From contig NZ_CP007790.1 of assembly GCF_000835165.1 (NCBI RefSeq), forward strand, positions 2,356,001 to 2,420,000: 64,000 nt of DNA, given 5' to 3'. Shown here one piece after another: positions 19,573 through 27,043 of the stretch (within the stretch, counting starts at the first letter, position 1; each line of letters starts with the position of its first letter). Made by a program: the position numbers and the translations under genes. The stretch is from Corynebacterium marinum DSM 44953 (GTDB lineage Bacteria > Actinomycetota > Actinomycetes > Mycobacteriales > Mycobacteriaceae). Below the pieces are notes generated by a model, which was not told where the DNA came from, ran no database searches, and saw only the letters and a program-made list of their open reading frames with translations.

Positions 19573-20871
19573 CTACTCCCCGCGCAGCCGGTGGCCGACG
19601 AAACCGGCGGCCAGCGTGTTGCCGCTCGCCGGGTCGATGAGCAGCAGGTTGCCCACCGCGCCGCGCGCGGCGTAGGGCTCGACGGGCAGCTCGGCGGCGG
19701 TCTCGATGCGGACGTGGGCGATGTCGTTGAGGTTCACCGCGTCCGGCTTCTCGACGTCCGCGTTGCCGTCCAGGTCCAGCACCCGCTCCACCGCGGCGAT
19801 GCGGCCGCGGACGAGTGCCGTGCCGTAGCGGACCTTCACGGCCGCCCCCTCGGCGAGGGGCTTTTCGGTCAGCGCCACGAGGGTGGCGGGGAAGGTGCGG
19901 ACCTCGGTGGGGCGGCCGGCGCCCGCGATGAGGTCGCCGCGGGCCAGGTCGATGTCGTCGGCCAGGAGCAGGACCACCGAGTCACCGGCGGCGGCCTCCC
20001 CGACGGGACCGTCGGCGGTGTCGATGCCGGTGACCTGCGTGGTGCGCCCGTGGGAGAGGTGGACGGTGTCGCCGGGGCGGATGCGCCCGGCGTCGATACG
20101 CCCGGCGTAACCGCGGTAGTCGGTGGCGTGCTCGCGGATGACGTGCTGGACGGGCAGCCGGAAGTCGAGGTCGTGCGAACGGCCGCGGTGGACCTCCACG
20201 CTCTCCAGCAGCTCGAGCACGGTCGGGCCCGGGTACCAGGGCAGGTTCTCCGAGGGGACGACGACGTTGTCGCCGAGCAGCGCGGAGATCGGCACGACGT
20301 GGGGGTCGTCGACGCCCAGGCCGGAGGCGAGTCCGGTGAACTCGGCCTCGATGCCCCGGAAGACATCCTCGGACCAGTCGACCAGGTCGATCTTGTTCAC
20401 CGCGAGGATGACGGTGCGCACACCCAGCAGCGCAGCGACGGTGAGGTGGCGGCGGGTCTGCTCGACGACGCCGTGGCGGGCGTCGACAAGCAGGACCACC
20501 ACCTGGGAGGTGGAGATGCCGGTGACGGTGTTGCGCGTGTACTGCACGTGGCCGGGGGTGTCGGCGAGGATGAAGGCGCGCTGACCCGTGGCGAAGTAGC
20601 GGTAGGCGACGTCGATGGTGATGCCCTGCTCGCGCTCGGCGCGCAGGCCGTCGACCAGCAGGGACAGGTCCAACCCGTCGAAGCCGCGGTCGGCGGAGGT
20701 CGCCGCGACGGAGGCGAGGGTGTCCGCCAGGACGGACTTCGTGTCGTGCAGCAGGCGGCCGACGAAGGTGGATTTGCCGTCGTCGACGGAGCCGGCGGTG
20801 CACAGCCGCAGGGTCTCGCGGTCGGTCAGGGTGTCGCGGACGGTGGACGGGGTTGCTGTGGGCGCGGACAT
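19573..20871 (-). CDS. cysN: Sulfate adenylyltransferase subunit 1 (GTPase) CysN
   Basis: 432-residue GTPase subunit of ATP sulfurylase, which with CysD makes APS from sulfate and ATP. Translation-factor G motifs are clear: GSVDDGKSTFVGRLL (G1), ADTPGHVQYTRN (G3) and AVNKIDL (G4), followed by beta-barrel domains. No C-terminal APS kinase domain is fused, which fits a pathway reducing APS directly. The ATG was chosen because it overlaps the cysD stop in an ATGA junction; the open frame further upstream is not homologous. Confidence 0.95.
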   Translation of the reverse strand: MSAPTATPSTVRDTLTDRETLRLCTAGSVDDGKSTFVGRLLHDTKSVLADTLASVAATSADRGFDGLDLSLLVDGLRAEREQGITIDVAYRYFATGQRAFILADTPGHVQYTRNTVTGISTSQVVVLLVDARHGVVEQTRRHLTVAALLGVRTVILAVNKIDLVDWSEDVFRGIEAEFTGLASGLGVDDPHVVPISALLGDNVVVPSENLPWYPGPTVLELLESVEVHRGRSHDLDFRLPVQHVIREHATDYRGYAGRIDAGRIRPGDTVHLSHGRTTQVTGIDTADGPVGEAAAGDSVVLLLADDIDLARGDLIAGAGRPTEVRTFPATLVALTEKPLAEGAAVKVRYGTALVRGRIAAVERVLDLDGNADVEKPDAVNLNDIAHVRIETAAELPVEPYAARGAVGNLLLIDPASGNTLAAGFVGHRLRGE

Positions 20872-21785
20872 CAGAAGTAGCCCTCCTTCTTGCGGTCTTC
20901 CATGGCGGATTCGGACAGTCGGTCGTCGGCGCGCGTGGCGCCACGTTCGGTGAGGGTGGAGGTGGCGATCTCGGCGATGACGGCCTCGACGTCGGCGGCG
21001 TCGGAAAGCACGGCGCCGGTGCAGGACATGTCGCCGACGGTGCGGAAGCGCACCTGCCGGGTCACCAGCTCCTCGCCTTCGCGGGGGCCGCCCCACTCGC
21101 CGGCGGTCAGCCACATGCCGCCGCGCTCGAAGACCTCGCGGTCGTGGGCGAAGTAGATCGGCGGGAGCTCGATGCCGCGGGCACCGATGTACTCCCAGAT
21201 GTCGGCCTCAGTCCAGTTGGAGATGGGGAACACACGGATGTTCTCGCCCGGCAGCTTGCCGCCGTTGTACAGGTCCCACAGCTCGGGGCGCTGGCGGCGG
21301 GGGTCCCAGCCGCCGAAGGAATCGCGCACGGAGAACACTCGCTCCTTGGCGCGGGCGCGCTCCTCGTCGCGGCGGGCGCCGCCGAGGACGGCGTCGTAGC
21401 CCTGCTCGGCGATGGTTTCCACCAGCGGGACGGTCTGCAGGGGGTTGCGGGTGCCGTCGGGACGTTCGACGAGGTCGCCGCGGTCGATCCAGTCCTGGAC
21501 CTCGGCCACCCGCAGCCGGGCGCCGGTCCGCTCCACGAGGCGGTCGCGGAAATCGATGACCTCGGGGAAGTTGTGGCCGGTGTCCACGTGCAGCAGCTCG
21601 AAGGGCACGGACGCCGGGGCGAAAGCGCGGCGGGCGAGTTCGAAGACGACGACGGAGTCCTTGCCGCCGGAGAAGAGCAGCCCGATCTTGTCGAACTGCC
21701 CCGCTACCTCGCGGAGGATGTGGATGGACTCGTTCTCGAGGTCCTTGAGGTGGGGGGAGAGGGAGGTTGTCACGGCAGTGGTCAT
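20871..21785 (-). CDS. cysD: Sulfate adenylyltransferase subunit 2 CysD
   Basis: 304-residue catalytic subunit of ATP sulfurylase. The PP-loop reads LLFSGGKDSVVVFELARRAF near residue 40, and HVDTGHNFPEVIDFRDRLVER and FPISNWTEADIWEYI follow, all standard for CysD. Four-base overlaps join it to cysH upstream and cysN downstream, so CysD and CysN are made from one coupled message, matching their 1:1 complex. Confidence 0.95.
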   Translation of the reverse strand: MTTAVTTSLSPHLKDLENESIHILREVAGQFDKIGLLFSGGKDSVVVFELARRAFAPASVPFELLHVDTGHNFPEVIDFRDRLVERTGARLRVAEVQDWIDRGDLVERPDGTRNPLQTVPLVETIAEQGYDAVLGGARRDEERARAKERVFSVRDSFGGWDPRRQRPELWDLYNGGKLPGENIRVFPISNWTEADIWEYIGARGIELPPIYFAHDREVFERGGMWLTAGEWGGPREGEELVTRQVRFRTVGDMSCTGAVLSDAADVEAVIAEIATSTLTERGATRADDRLSESAMEDRKKEGYF

Positions 21786-22567
21786 GAGTGGAGCCCGCAT
21801 TCTGTCTTGTTCTGTCCGGCCCAACGGCCGGCCCTGGGGTCTTCGCCTTCGGCGACGGGGAGGGTGCAGGTGGCGCACCCGATGGACGGGTAGCCCTGCC
21901 TGGTCAGCGGATGGACGATGAGGTTGTTGTCGTCGATGAACGCCTCGGTGGCCTCGAGCGACCAGGTGATGATCGGAGAAATCTTCAACCGGCCGGTGGG
22001 GTCGAGGCTGAGTGCCGGAGCGGCGGCCCGGGTGGGGCCGTCGGCGCGGCGCAGCCCGGTGACCCACCCCGCGTAGGGGGTGAGGTTCACCGCGAGCGGC
22101 TCGACCTTGCGCATCCGGCAGCAGGCGGCCGGGTTGGAGCGGTACAGGTTCGCGCCGTAGGTGCTGTCCTGCTGGGCGCGGCTCAGCCGCGGCTTCGCGG
22201 TGACCAGCAGCTGCGGGTACCGGGCGTCGACCCGGCCGGCCACCTCGAGCGTCTCGTCGAAGTGGTAGCCGGTGTCCAGGAAGAGCAGGTCCGCCTGGGG
22301 CAGGTGGCGCGCGGCCAGCTCCGCGAGGACGGTGTTCTCCATCGACAGCGTCACCGCGGTCCGCCCGGGGACGTGCTCGGCGGCCCACTCCAGGATCGTG
22401 GCCGCATCGGCGTCGTAGAGCTCGTCCGCGTGCTTCTCGACGAGCCGCGCGTTCTCCTCCCGCACCTTCCCGGACAGCTCACCCGTGGTGGTGGGCCCTC
22501 CGGGGCTGACCCCGGGGTCCCGCAGGTCGGCGACCGCGGCGGCCGCGGTGGCGTTCAGCAGATTCAT
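21782..22567 (-). CDS. cysH: Adenylylsulfate (APS) reductase CysH
   Basis: 261-residue cytoplasmic reductase giving sulfite and AMP. Besides the PP-loop fold (TVLAELAARHLPQADLLFLDTGYHF region), it has the CC pair (NPAACCRMRK) and the CxxC pair (SIGCATCTLPV) that bind a [4Fe-4S] cluster, which marks it as an APS rather than PAPS reductase, and the C-terminal catalytic cysteine in TECGLH. This agrees with the absence of an APS kinase. The start MNLLNATAAA overlaps the cysX stop by four bases. Confidence 0.93.
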   Translation of the reverse strand: MNLLNATAAAAVADLRDPGVSPGGPTTTGELSGKVREENARLVEKHADELYDADAATILEWAAEHVPGRTAVTLSMENTVLAELAARHLPQADLLFLDTGYHFDETLEVAGRVDARYPQLLVTAKPRLSRAQQDSTYGANLYRSNPAACCRMRKVEPLAVNLTPYAGWVTGLRRADGPTRAAAPALSLDPTGRLKISPIITWSLEATEAFIDDNNLIVHPLTRQGYPSIGCATCTLPVAEGEDPRAGRWAGQNKTECGLHS

Positions 22568-22830
22568 TTCGGCTCCTCCTGCAGATGACCGTGGCGGGCG
22601 AGGGAATTCTGGATGGCCTGGCTGGTGGAACGCGCCGGCGCCGGGCGGTGTTCGGGTGCATCCTGGCCGTAGTAGCGGACCGAGAACACGCGTGTGCAGT
22701 CGCGGCACAGCCAGCCGAAGTCCTCGATCTCGTTGGGGAAGAGGTCCTCGCCGGCGCACCAGGGGCAGTGCAGCGGGTGGTTGCGGTTGGGGTTGGGTTC
22801 GCGGCGCAGCACGGGGCGGGTGAAACTCAT
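22564..22830 (-). CDS. cysX: Small iron/zinc-binding protein CysX
   Basis: 88-residue protein between cysI and cysH, positionally identical to C. glutamicum cysX, proposed there to be a ferredoxin-like electron donor to sulfite reductase. Two CxxC pairs are seen (HCPWC and WLCRDC about 25 residues apart), a pattern closer to a zinc ribbon or rubredoxin than to a bacterial ferredoxin, so the cofactor is open. The tail is low-complexity. Overlaps of four bases on both sides show tight coupling. Confidence 0.85.
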   Translation of the reverse strand: MSFTRPVLRREPNPNRNHPLHCPWCAGEDLFPNEIEDFGWLCRDCTRVFSVRYYGQDAPEHRPAPARSTSQAIQNSLARHGHLQEEPK

Positions 22831-24506
22831 TTGAGGTCCTCCTCGTCGGCGCGCTGGACCCACTCCTGGAAGGTCTCCCCGTCCAGCCGCTGGTCGCGGA
22901 ACTTCTCCACGACGCGGGTGACGTAGTCGCCGACCTCGTCGGCGAGTACCTTGTGGCCCTTGACCTTGCGGCCGAAGTTGGCGCCCAGGTTCATGGAACC
23001 GCCCAGGTGGACCTGGAAGCCCTCGACCCGGTTACCGTCCGCGTCGGTGACCGTCTGGCCCTTGAAACCGATGTCCGCGACCTGGGTGCGGGCGCAGGAG
23101 TTGGGGCAGCCGTTGAGGGCGATCCGGACCGGCACGTCGATGTCGCCGATGCGCTCCTCCAGCTCGTCGACCAGTTCGACGGCGCGGGACTTGGTGGTGG
23201 TGTGCGCGAGCTTGCAGAACTCCAGGCCGGTGCAGGACATGATGTTGCGGCGCCACTCGGAGGGCTTCGAGTACAGGCCGGTCTCATCCAGTGCCGCGGC
23301 CAGTGGGGCGAGGTTCTCGCGCTCGATGTCGAGGAAGAGCAGCTCCTTCTCCGCGGTGGTGCGGATGCGGGAGACGCCGAATTGCTCGGCCACCTCGGCG
23401 ATGGCGATGAGCTGCTCGCCGGTGGTGTGGCCGACGGTCGGCTTCACGCCCAGGTAGAACCTGCCGTCCTTCTGCGGGTGGATGCCGATGTGGTCGCGGT
23501 AGCCGGGGTTGATCGGCTGGCGGGGGCCGTCGATGAGCTTGCGCTCCAGGTATTCGTCTTCGAGGACCTCCCTGAACTTCTCCACACCCCACTCCGCCAC
23601 CAGGAACTTCAGGCGCGCCCGGTTGCGCAGGCGGCGGTAGCCGTAGTCGCGGTAGGCCTTGGCTACGGCCGCCCACACCTCGGGGACCTCGTCCAGCGGG
23701 ATCCAGGCGCCCAGGGACTGCGCCAGCATCGGGTTGGTCGAGAGGCCGCCGCCGACGTAGCACTCGAAGCCGGGGCCGTGCTCGGGGTGGACGGAGCCGA
23801 TGAAGGAGACGTCCTGGATCTCATGGGTGACGTCCTGGCGGGAATGCCCGGAGATGGCGGACTTGAATTTGCGCGGCAGGTTGTGCAGCTCCGGGTCCGG
23901 CAGGTAACGGCGCTGGATCTCCTCGATCGCCGGGGTGGCGTCGATGATCTCCTCCGCGGCCACACCCGCCACGGGAGAACCGAGGATGATGCGCGGCACG
24001 TCGCCGCAACCCAGCTCGGAGTTCAGCCCGACGGACTCGAGCTTCTCGAAGATGGCCGGGAAATCCTCGATGCGCAGCCAGTGCAGCTGGATGTTCTGCC
24101 GGTCCGTGAAGTCGGCGGTGGAGCGCGCGTAATCGCGGGAGACCTCGCCGACGGCGCGCAGCTTTTCCGGGGTGACCAGACCGCCGTCGAAACGCACCCG
24201 CATCATGAAGTACTTGTCCTGCATCTCCGAATCCGGGATCTGGCCGGTCAGCTCAGTGCCCAGATCCTGCCGGCGCTGCGTGTAGATGCCCAGCCACTTG
24301 AAGCGCGGTGCGATGTCGTCGGCCGGGATCGAATCGAAGCCCTGCTTGGAGTAGATGTCGATGATCCGCTGCTTCACCGCCAGGACGTCCTCCTCCTGCT
24401 TGACCTCCTCGACGTGGTTCAGCGGGGCGGTGCCGTCGATCTTCCACTGGCCCTCCGGCTTCCGGGCGCGCGCCGGGCGCTTCCGGGTGGTGGTGCTCAC
24501 TGTCAT
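22827..24506 (-). CDS. cysI: Ferredoxin-dependent sulfite reductase CysI
   Basis: 559-residue assimilatory sulfite reductase reducing sulfite to sulfide with six electrons. The siroheme/[4Fe-4S] ligand cysteines are in SCTGLEFCKLA and LNGCPNSCAR. The sequence is the ferredoxin-type (NirA/SirA) form with its duplicated half-repeats (FTDRQNIQLHWLRIEDFP; HIGIHPQKDGRFYLGVKP). A basic, disordered N-terminal stretch precedes the core. It heads the cysIXHDNYZ operon and is divergent from fpr2, the likely electron-supply gene. Three GTCTA-containing elements lie in the 309-base intergenic region. Confidence 0.95.
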   Translation of the reverse strand: MTVSTTTRKRPARARKPEGQWKIDGTAPLNHVEEVKQEEDVLAVKQRIIDIYSKQGFDSIPADDIAPRFKWLGIYTQRRQDLGTELTGQIPDSEMQDKYFMMRVRFDGGLVTPEKLRAVGEVSRDYARSTADFTDRQNIQLHWLRIEDFPAIFEKLESVGLNSELGCGDVPRIILGSPVAGVAAEEIIDATPAIEEIQRRYLPDPELHNLPRKFKSAISGHSRQDVTHEIQDVSFIGSVHPEHGPGFECYVGGGLSTNPMLAQSLGAWIPLDEVPEVWAAVAKAYRDYGYRRLRNRARLKFLVAEWGVEKFREVLEDEYLERKLIDGPRQPINPGYRDHIGIHPQKDGRFYLGVKPTVGHTTGEQLIAIAEVAEQFGVSRIRTTAEKELLFLDIERENLAPLAAALDETGLYSKPSEWRRNIMSCTGLEFCKLAHTTTKSRAVELVDELEERIGDIDVPVRIALNGCPNSCARTQVADIGFKGQTVTDADGNRVEGFQVHLGGSMNLGANFGRKVKGHKVLADEVGDYVTRVVEKFRDQRLDGETFQEWVQRADEEDLK

Positions 24507-24815
24507 GGCTTCTCCAATTTACGTACCAGTCTGTCTATCTATTCTTTTTGACGCCGCCCTGTAGCGGCCCGTCGATGTTCGCTGTCCGCAGTCTGCCGTA
24601 CCGGACGGTCTATGCCAACAGTTTCTTTCATTCACAGTCGCGCGGATGGGGGATTGTCCCGGATTTCAGGGCTTTCAACTGGACATACGCCATGAACGCG
24701 GGAATGAATAGAAAAAGACCACAGCATGAGATCCCGCCAAAAAGGGCGAAACCCTTGGCAGTCGAACCGGATGGTGCTAACTTCACAGACCAACCGGTCT
24801 ACGAAAGGACTTTCC
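24507..24815. promoter_or_regulatory. cysI-fpr2 divergent control region
   Basis: 309 bases without a gene, less GC-rich than its neighbours, carrying the promoters of both transcripts. Three elements share GTCTA: CGTAC-N6-GTCTA at 24522-24537 and again at 24597-24612, and CAGAC-N6-GTCTA at 24786-24801. The last matches the McbR operator of C. glutamicum (TAGAC-N6-GTCTA) at 9 of 10 positions and also reads as an AGACC/GGTCT palindrome. McbR and CysR are the known regulators of this regulon in C. glutamicum; which protein reads each element is inference. Confidence 0.6.
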
Positions 24816-26189
24816 TTGAGCACCCAGCAGTCCCTGCGCGTCGCAGTCATCGGCGCCGGCCCCGCCGGCATCTACGCCTCCGACCTCCTCATCCGCAACG
24901 AGGAGCACGAGATCTACGTCGATCTCTTCGAGCAGATGCCCGCCCCCTTCGGCCTGATCCGCTACGGAGTCGCCCCCGACCACCCGCGCATCAAGGGCAT
25001 CGTCAAGTCTCTCCACAACGTGCTGGACCGCCCGCGCCTGCGGCTGCTGGGCAACATCGAGGTGGGCAGGGACATCACCGCAGAGGAGCTCCGCGAGCAC
25101 TACGACGCTGTCGTCTTCGCCACCGGCGCCGTGCGCGACCGGGCGCTGGACATTCCCGGCGTGGAGGCCGAGGGCTCCTTCGGTGCCGCGGACTTCGTCG
25201 GCTTCTACGACGGCAACCCCCGCTTCTCCCGCGACTGGGACCTCTCCGCCGAGCAGGTGGCGGTGATCGGTGTGGGCAACGTCGGCCTCGATGTCGCCCG
25301 CGTCCTGGCCAAGACGGCCGACGAGCTGAAGGTCACGGAGATCCCGGACAACGTCTACGCCTCCCTCAAGCAGAACCAGGCCCGCGAGGTCCACGTCTTC
25401 GGCCGCCGCGGCCCCGCGCAGGCCAAGTTCACCCCGCAGGAACTCAAGGAGCTCGACCACTCCCCCACCATCAACGTGGTCGTCGACCCGGAGGACATCG
25501 ACTACGACGCCGCCTCCGAGGAGGCCCGGCGCGCCTCGAAGTCCCAGGACCTGGTCTGCCAGATCCTCGAGGGCTATGCCCTCCGCGAGCCCAAGGACGC
25601 CCCGCACACCCTGCAGATCCACCTCTTCGAGCAGCCTGTCGAGATCCTGGAGAAGGACGGCAGGGTAGTCGGGCTGCGCACCGAGCGCACCGAACTCGAC
25701 GGCGAGGGCGGCGCCCGCGGAACGGGCAGGTTCACCGACTGGCCGGTCCAGGCCGTCTACCGGGCCGTCGGCTACGAATCCGACCCCGTCCCCGGCGTGC
25801 CTTTCGACGATCGCGTGGCCGTGATCCCCAACGACGGCGGACACGTCCTGGACAACGCCGGTGAACCGCTGCCCGGCCTCTACGCCACCGGCTGGATCAA
25901 GCGCGGCCCCATCGGCCTGATCGGCAACACCAAGTCCGACGCCAAACAGACCACCGACATGCTCTTCGCCGACGCCACCGCCGGCCGCCTGTCCCGCGAG
26001 GTCTCTGACCCGGACGCCATCATCTCGCTTCTCGACGACCGTGGCATCGCCTACACCTCCTGGCAGGGCTGGTACCAGCTCGACGCCGAGGAGCGTGCCC
26101 TGGGCGAGGCCGAGGGCCGCGAGCGCAAGAAGATCGTCGACTGGGAGGAGATGGTCCGCCACGCCCGGGCAGTTCCGGTCTGCGTGTAA
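24816..26189 (+). CDS. fpr2: Ferredoxin/flavodoxin-NADP+ reductase Fpr2 (FprA type)
   Basis: 457-residue adrenodoxin-reductase-type flavoprotein passing electrons from NADPH to ferredoxin for sulfite reduction. The FAD-binding GAGPAGIYASDLL is at the N-terminus, RYGVAPDHPRIK follows, and the NADP site is GVGNVGLDVARVL near residue 155; GWIKRGPIGLIGNTKSDAK is the conserved C-terminal block. The TTG at 24816, six bases after GAAAGGA, was chosen as start because the fold begins just after it; a longer frame from an ATG at 24726 would run through the McbR-like site. It is divergent from cysI, as in C. glutamicum. Confidence 0.92.
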   Translation: MSTQQSLRVAVIGAGPAGIYASDLLIRNEEHEIYVDLFEQMPAPFGLIRYGVAPDHPRIKGIVKSLHNVLDRPRLRLLGNIEVGRDITAEELREHYDAVVFATGAVRDRALDIPGVEAEGSFGAADFVGFYDGNPRFSRDWDLSAEQVAVIGVGNVGLDVARVLAKTADELKVTEIPDNVYASLKQNQAREVHVFGRRGPAQAKFTPQELKELDHSPTINVVVDPEDIDYDAASEEARRASKSQDLVCQILEGYALREPKDAPHTLQIHLFEQPVEILEKDGRVVGLRTERTELDGEGGARGTGRFTDWPVQAVYRAVGYESDPVPGVPFDDRVAVIPNDGGHVLDNAGEPLPGLYATGWIKRGPIGLIGNTKSDAKQTTDMLFADATAGRLSREVSDPDAIISLLDDRGIAYTSWQGWYQLDAEERALGEAEGRERKKIVDWEEMVRHARAVPVCV

Positions 26190-26262
26190 TCGCCGCCCCG
26201 CGGCCGTTCACCCGCCACCGCAGAAACCTTTCCCACCGCAGGTGAGGCTAATTTTCAGCAGA

Positions 26263-26307
26263 ATTCTCCATGATGCACACCACAAACTTGAAGTTCATGG
26301 TTAGAAT
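26263..26307 (+). promoter_or_regulatory. Inverted repeat with -10 element before the 27-residue gene
   Basis: ATTCT-CCATGA at 26263-26273 and TCATGG-TT-AGAAT at 26295-26307 form an inverted repeat; its right end includes TAGAAT (26302-26307), a good -10 hexamer 34 bases upstream of the ATG at 26341. An operator overlapping the promoter is the simplest reading. Confidence 0.45.
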
Positions 26308-26340
26308 CGGATGAGAACAAACCCATGAAAGGAGAATGAC

Positions 26341-26424
26341 ATGCGTGGAAGTGGATTGATCTGGACCATCGTCGGCGTTCTGGCAATCATTGCCCTGATC
26401 ATTTGGATTATGTCGGCGATGTAA
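26341..26424 (+). CDS. 27-residue single-pass membrane microprotein
   Basis: ATG preceded by AAAGGAG with six bases spacing opens a 27-codon frame. After a short basic head (MRGSG) nearly the whole peptide is one hydrophobic helix rich in Ile, Leu and Trp, ending with a few polar residues. It is flanked by its own promoter-like inverted repeat upstream and a perfect 13-base hairpin about 67 bases downstream. The strong ribosome site and clean helix argue for a real gene of the kind that modulates membrane partners; I do not recognise a named family. Confidence 0.65.
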   Translation: MRGSGLIWTIVGVLAIIALIIWIMSAM

Positions 26425-26491
26425 GACCGTGGGGCGCAGCCATCTGAACCTGGGTGGCATCCAGCGCCGACACTTTCCCCTGTTCGCCCCC

Positions 26492-26520
26492 GTGCCCTGC
26501 ATCCCTTGGATGCAGGGCAC
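26492..26520 (+). terminator. Perfect 13-base hairpin downstream of the microprotein gene
   Basis: GTGCCCTGCATCC (26492-26504), loop CTT, GGATGCAGGGCAC (26508-26520): a perfect stem with a three-base loop. The tail is not U-rich (CTTACGTTGCC), so a Rho-independent terminator is likely but not canonical. A further small hairpin GTTGCC-TC-GGCAAC follows immediately. Confidence 0.6.
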
Positions 26521-26560
26521 CTTACGTTGCCTCGGCAACCATCCGGGCAGGCACCGAAGG

Positions 26561-26588
26561 CCCGTTCACGACGATCACCGTGAACGGG
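26561..26588. repeat. Perfect inverted repeat near the LysR remnant
   Basis: CCCGTTCACG (26561-26570) and CGTGAACGGG (26579-26588) form perfect ten-base arms around eight bases. It lies 27 bases past the stop of the gene remnant, on its downstream side, so it could be that gene's old terminator or a leftover operator. Confidence 0.5.
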
Positions 26589-26614
26589 TGTTGAGCAACC
26601 GAGATGCGGGGAGG

Positions 26615-26853
26615 ATCAGGCCAGGGATGCCGCGGCGTAGCTCTCCACCCCTCCGGCGTGGGGCATGAACACCCGGGGCTTGCCCGGCGCGGAAATGCCG
26701 ACCACCACCTCGCCCCCACTGTCTATATCGCAGAGCGATCAAAACCCCCCGACCCAGCTCGACCATCTGCGCCATCAACAGCCGTTCCGCCGCACGCCCG
26801 AAGTGCAGTTTCTCGGCCACTGCCACGAAGTACTCGAGCTGGCGTCGGTCCAC
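26615..26853 (-). pseudogene. Remnant of a LysR-type regulator gene
   Basis: The ATG at 26853 opens MDRRQLEYFVAVAEKLHFGR and continues AAERLLMAQ, a textbook start of the LysR helix-turn-helix, but the resemblance ends abruptly after about 30 residues and the frame drifts into low-complexity basic sequence. In another frame nearer the 3' end an ordered stretch reads GEVVVGISAPGKPRVFMPHAGG and then stops (26617-26615), as if it were the C-terminus of a real protein. A large internal deletion with frameshift, possibly joining two genes, best explains this. No functional protein is expected. Confidence 0.6.
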
Positions 26854-27043
26854 GGCGGCTCCCTCCGTCGAAACACCACAGGAAATACGGCGCGGTTATC
26901 CCATCCCCCGGAAAGCGCCTGCCTCACAGACGAGGCGGGGCCGGGCGCCAACCACGACGGCGTCGATAAGCAGGGGCAGACAGGGAGGCGCAGGAAGGTC
27001 TAGCCTTGACTTCGCCTTATTCCTCCGCGTTGTAAGGAACCCC

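Noticed and set aside
26561..26588. Insertion-sequence terminal repeat or attachment site
   Set aside because: No transposase or integrase, no target duplication and no matching second end were seen; better read as an old terminator or operator.
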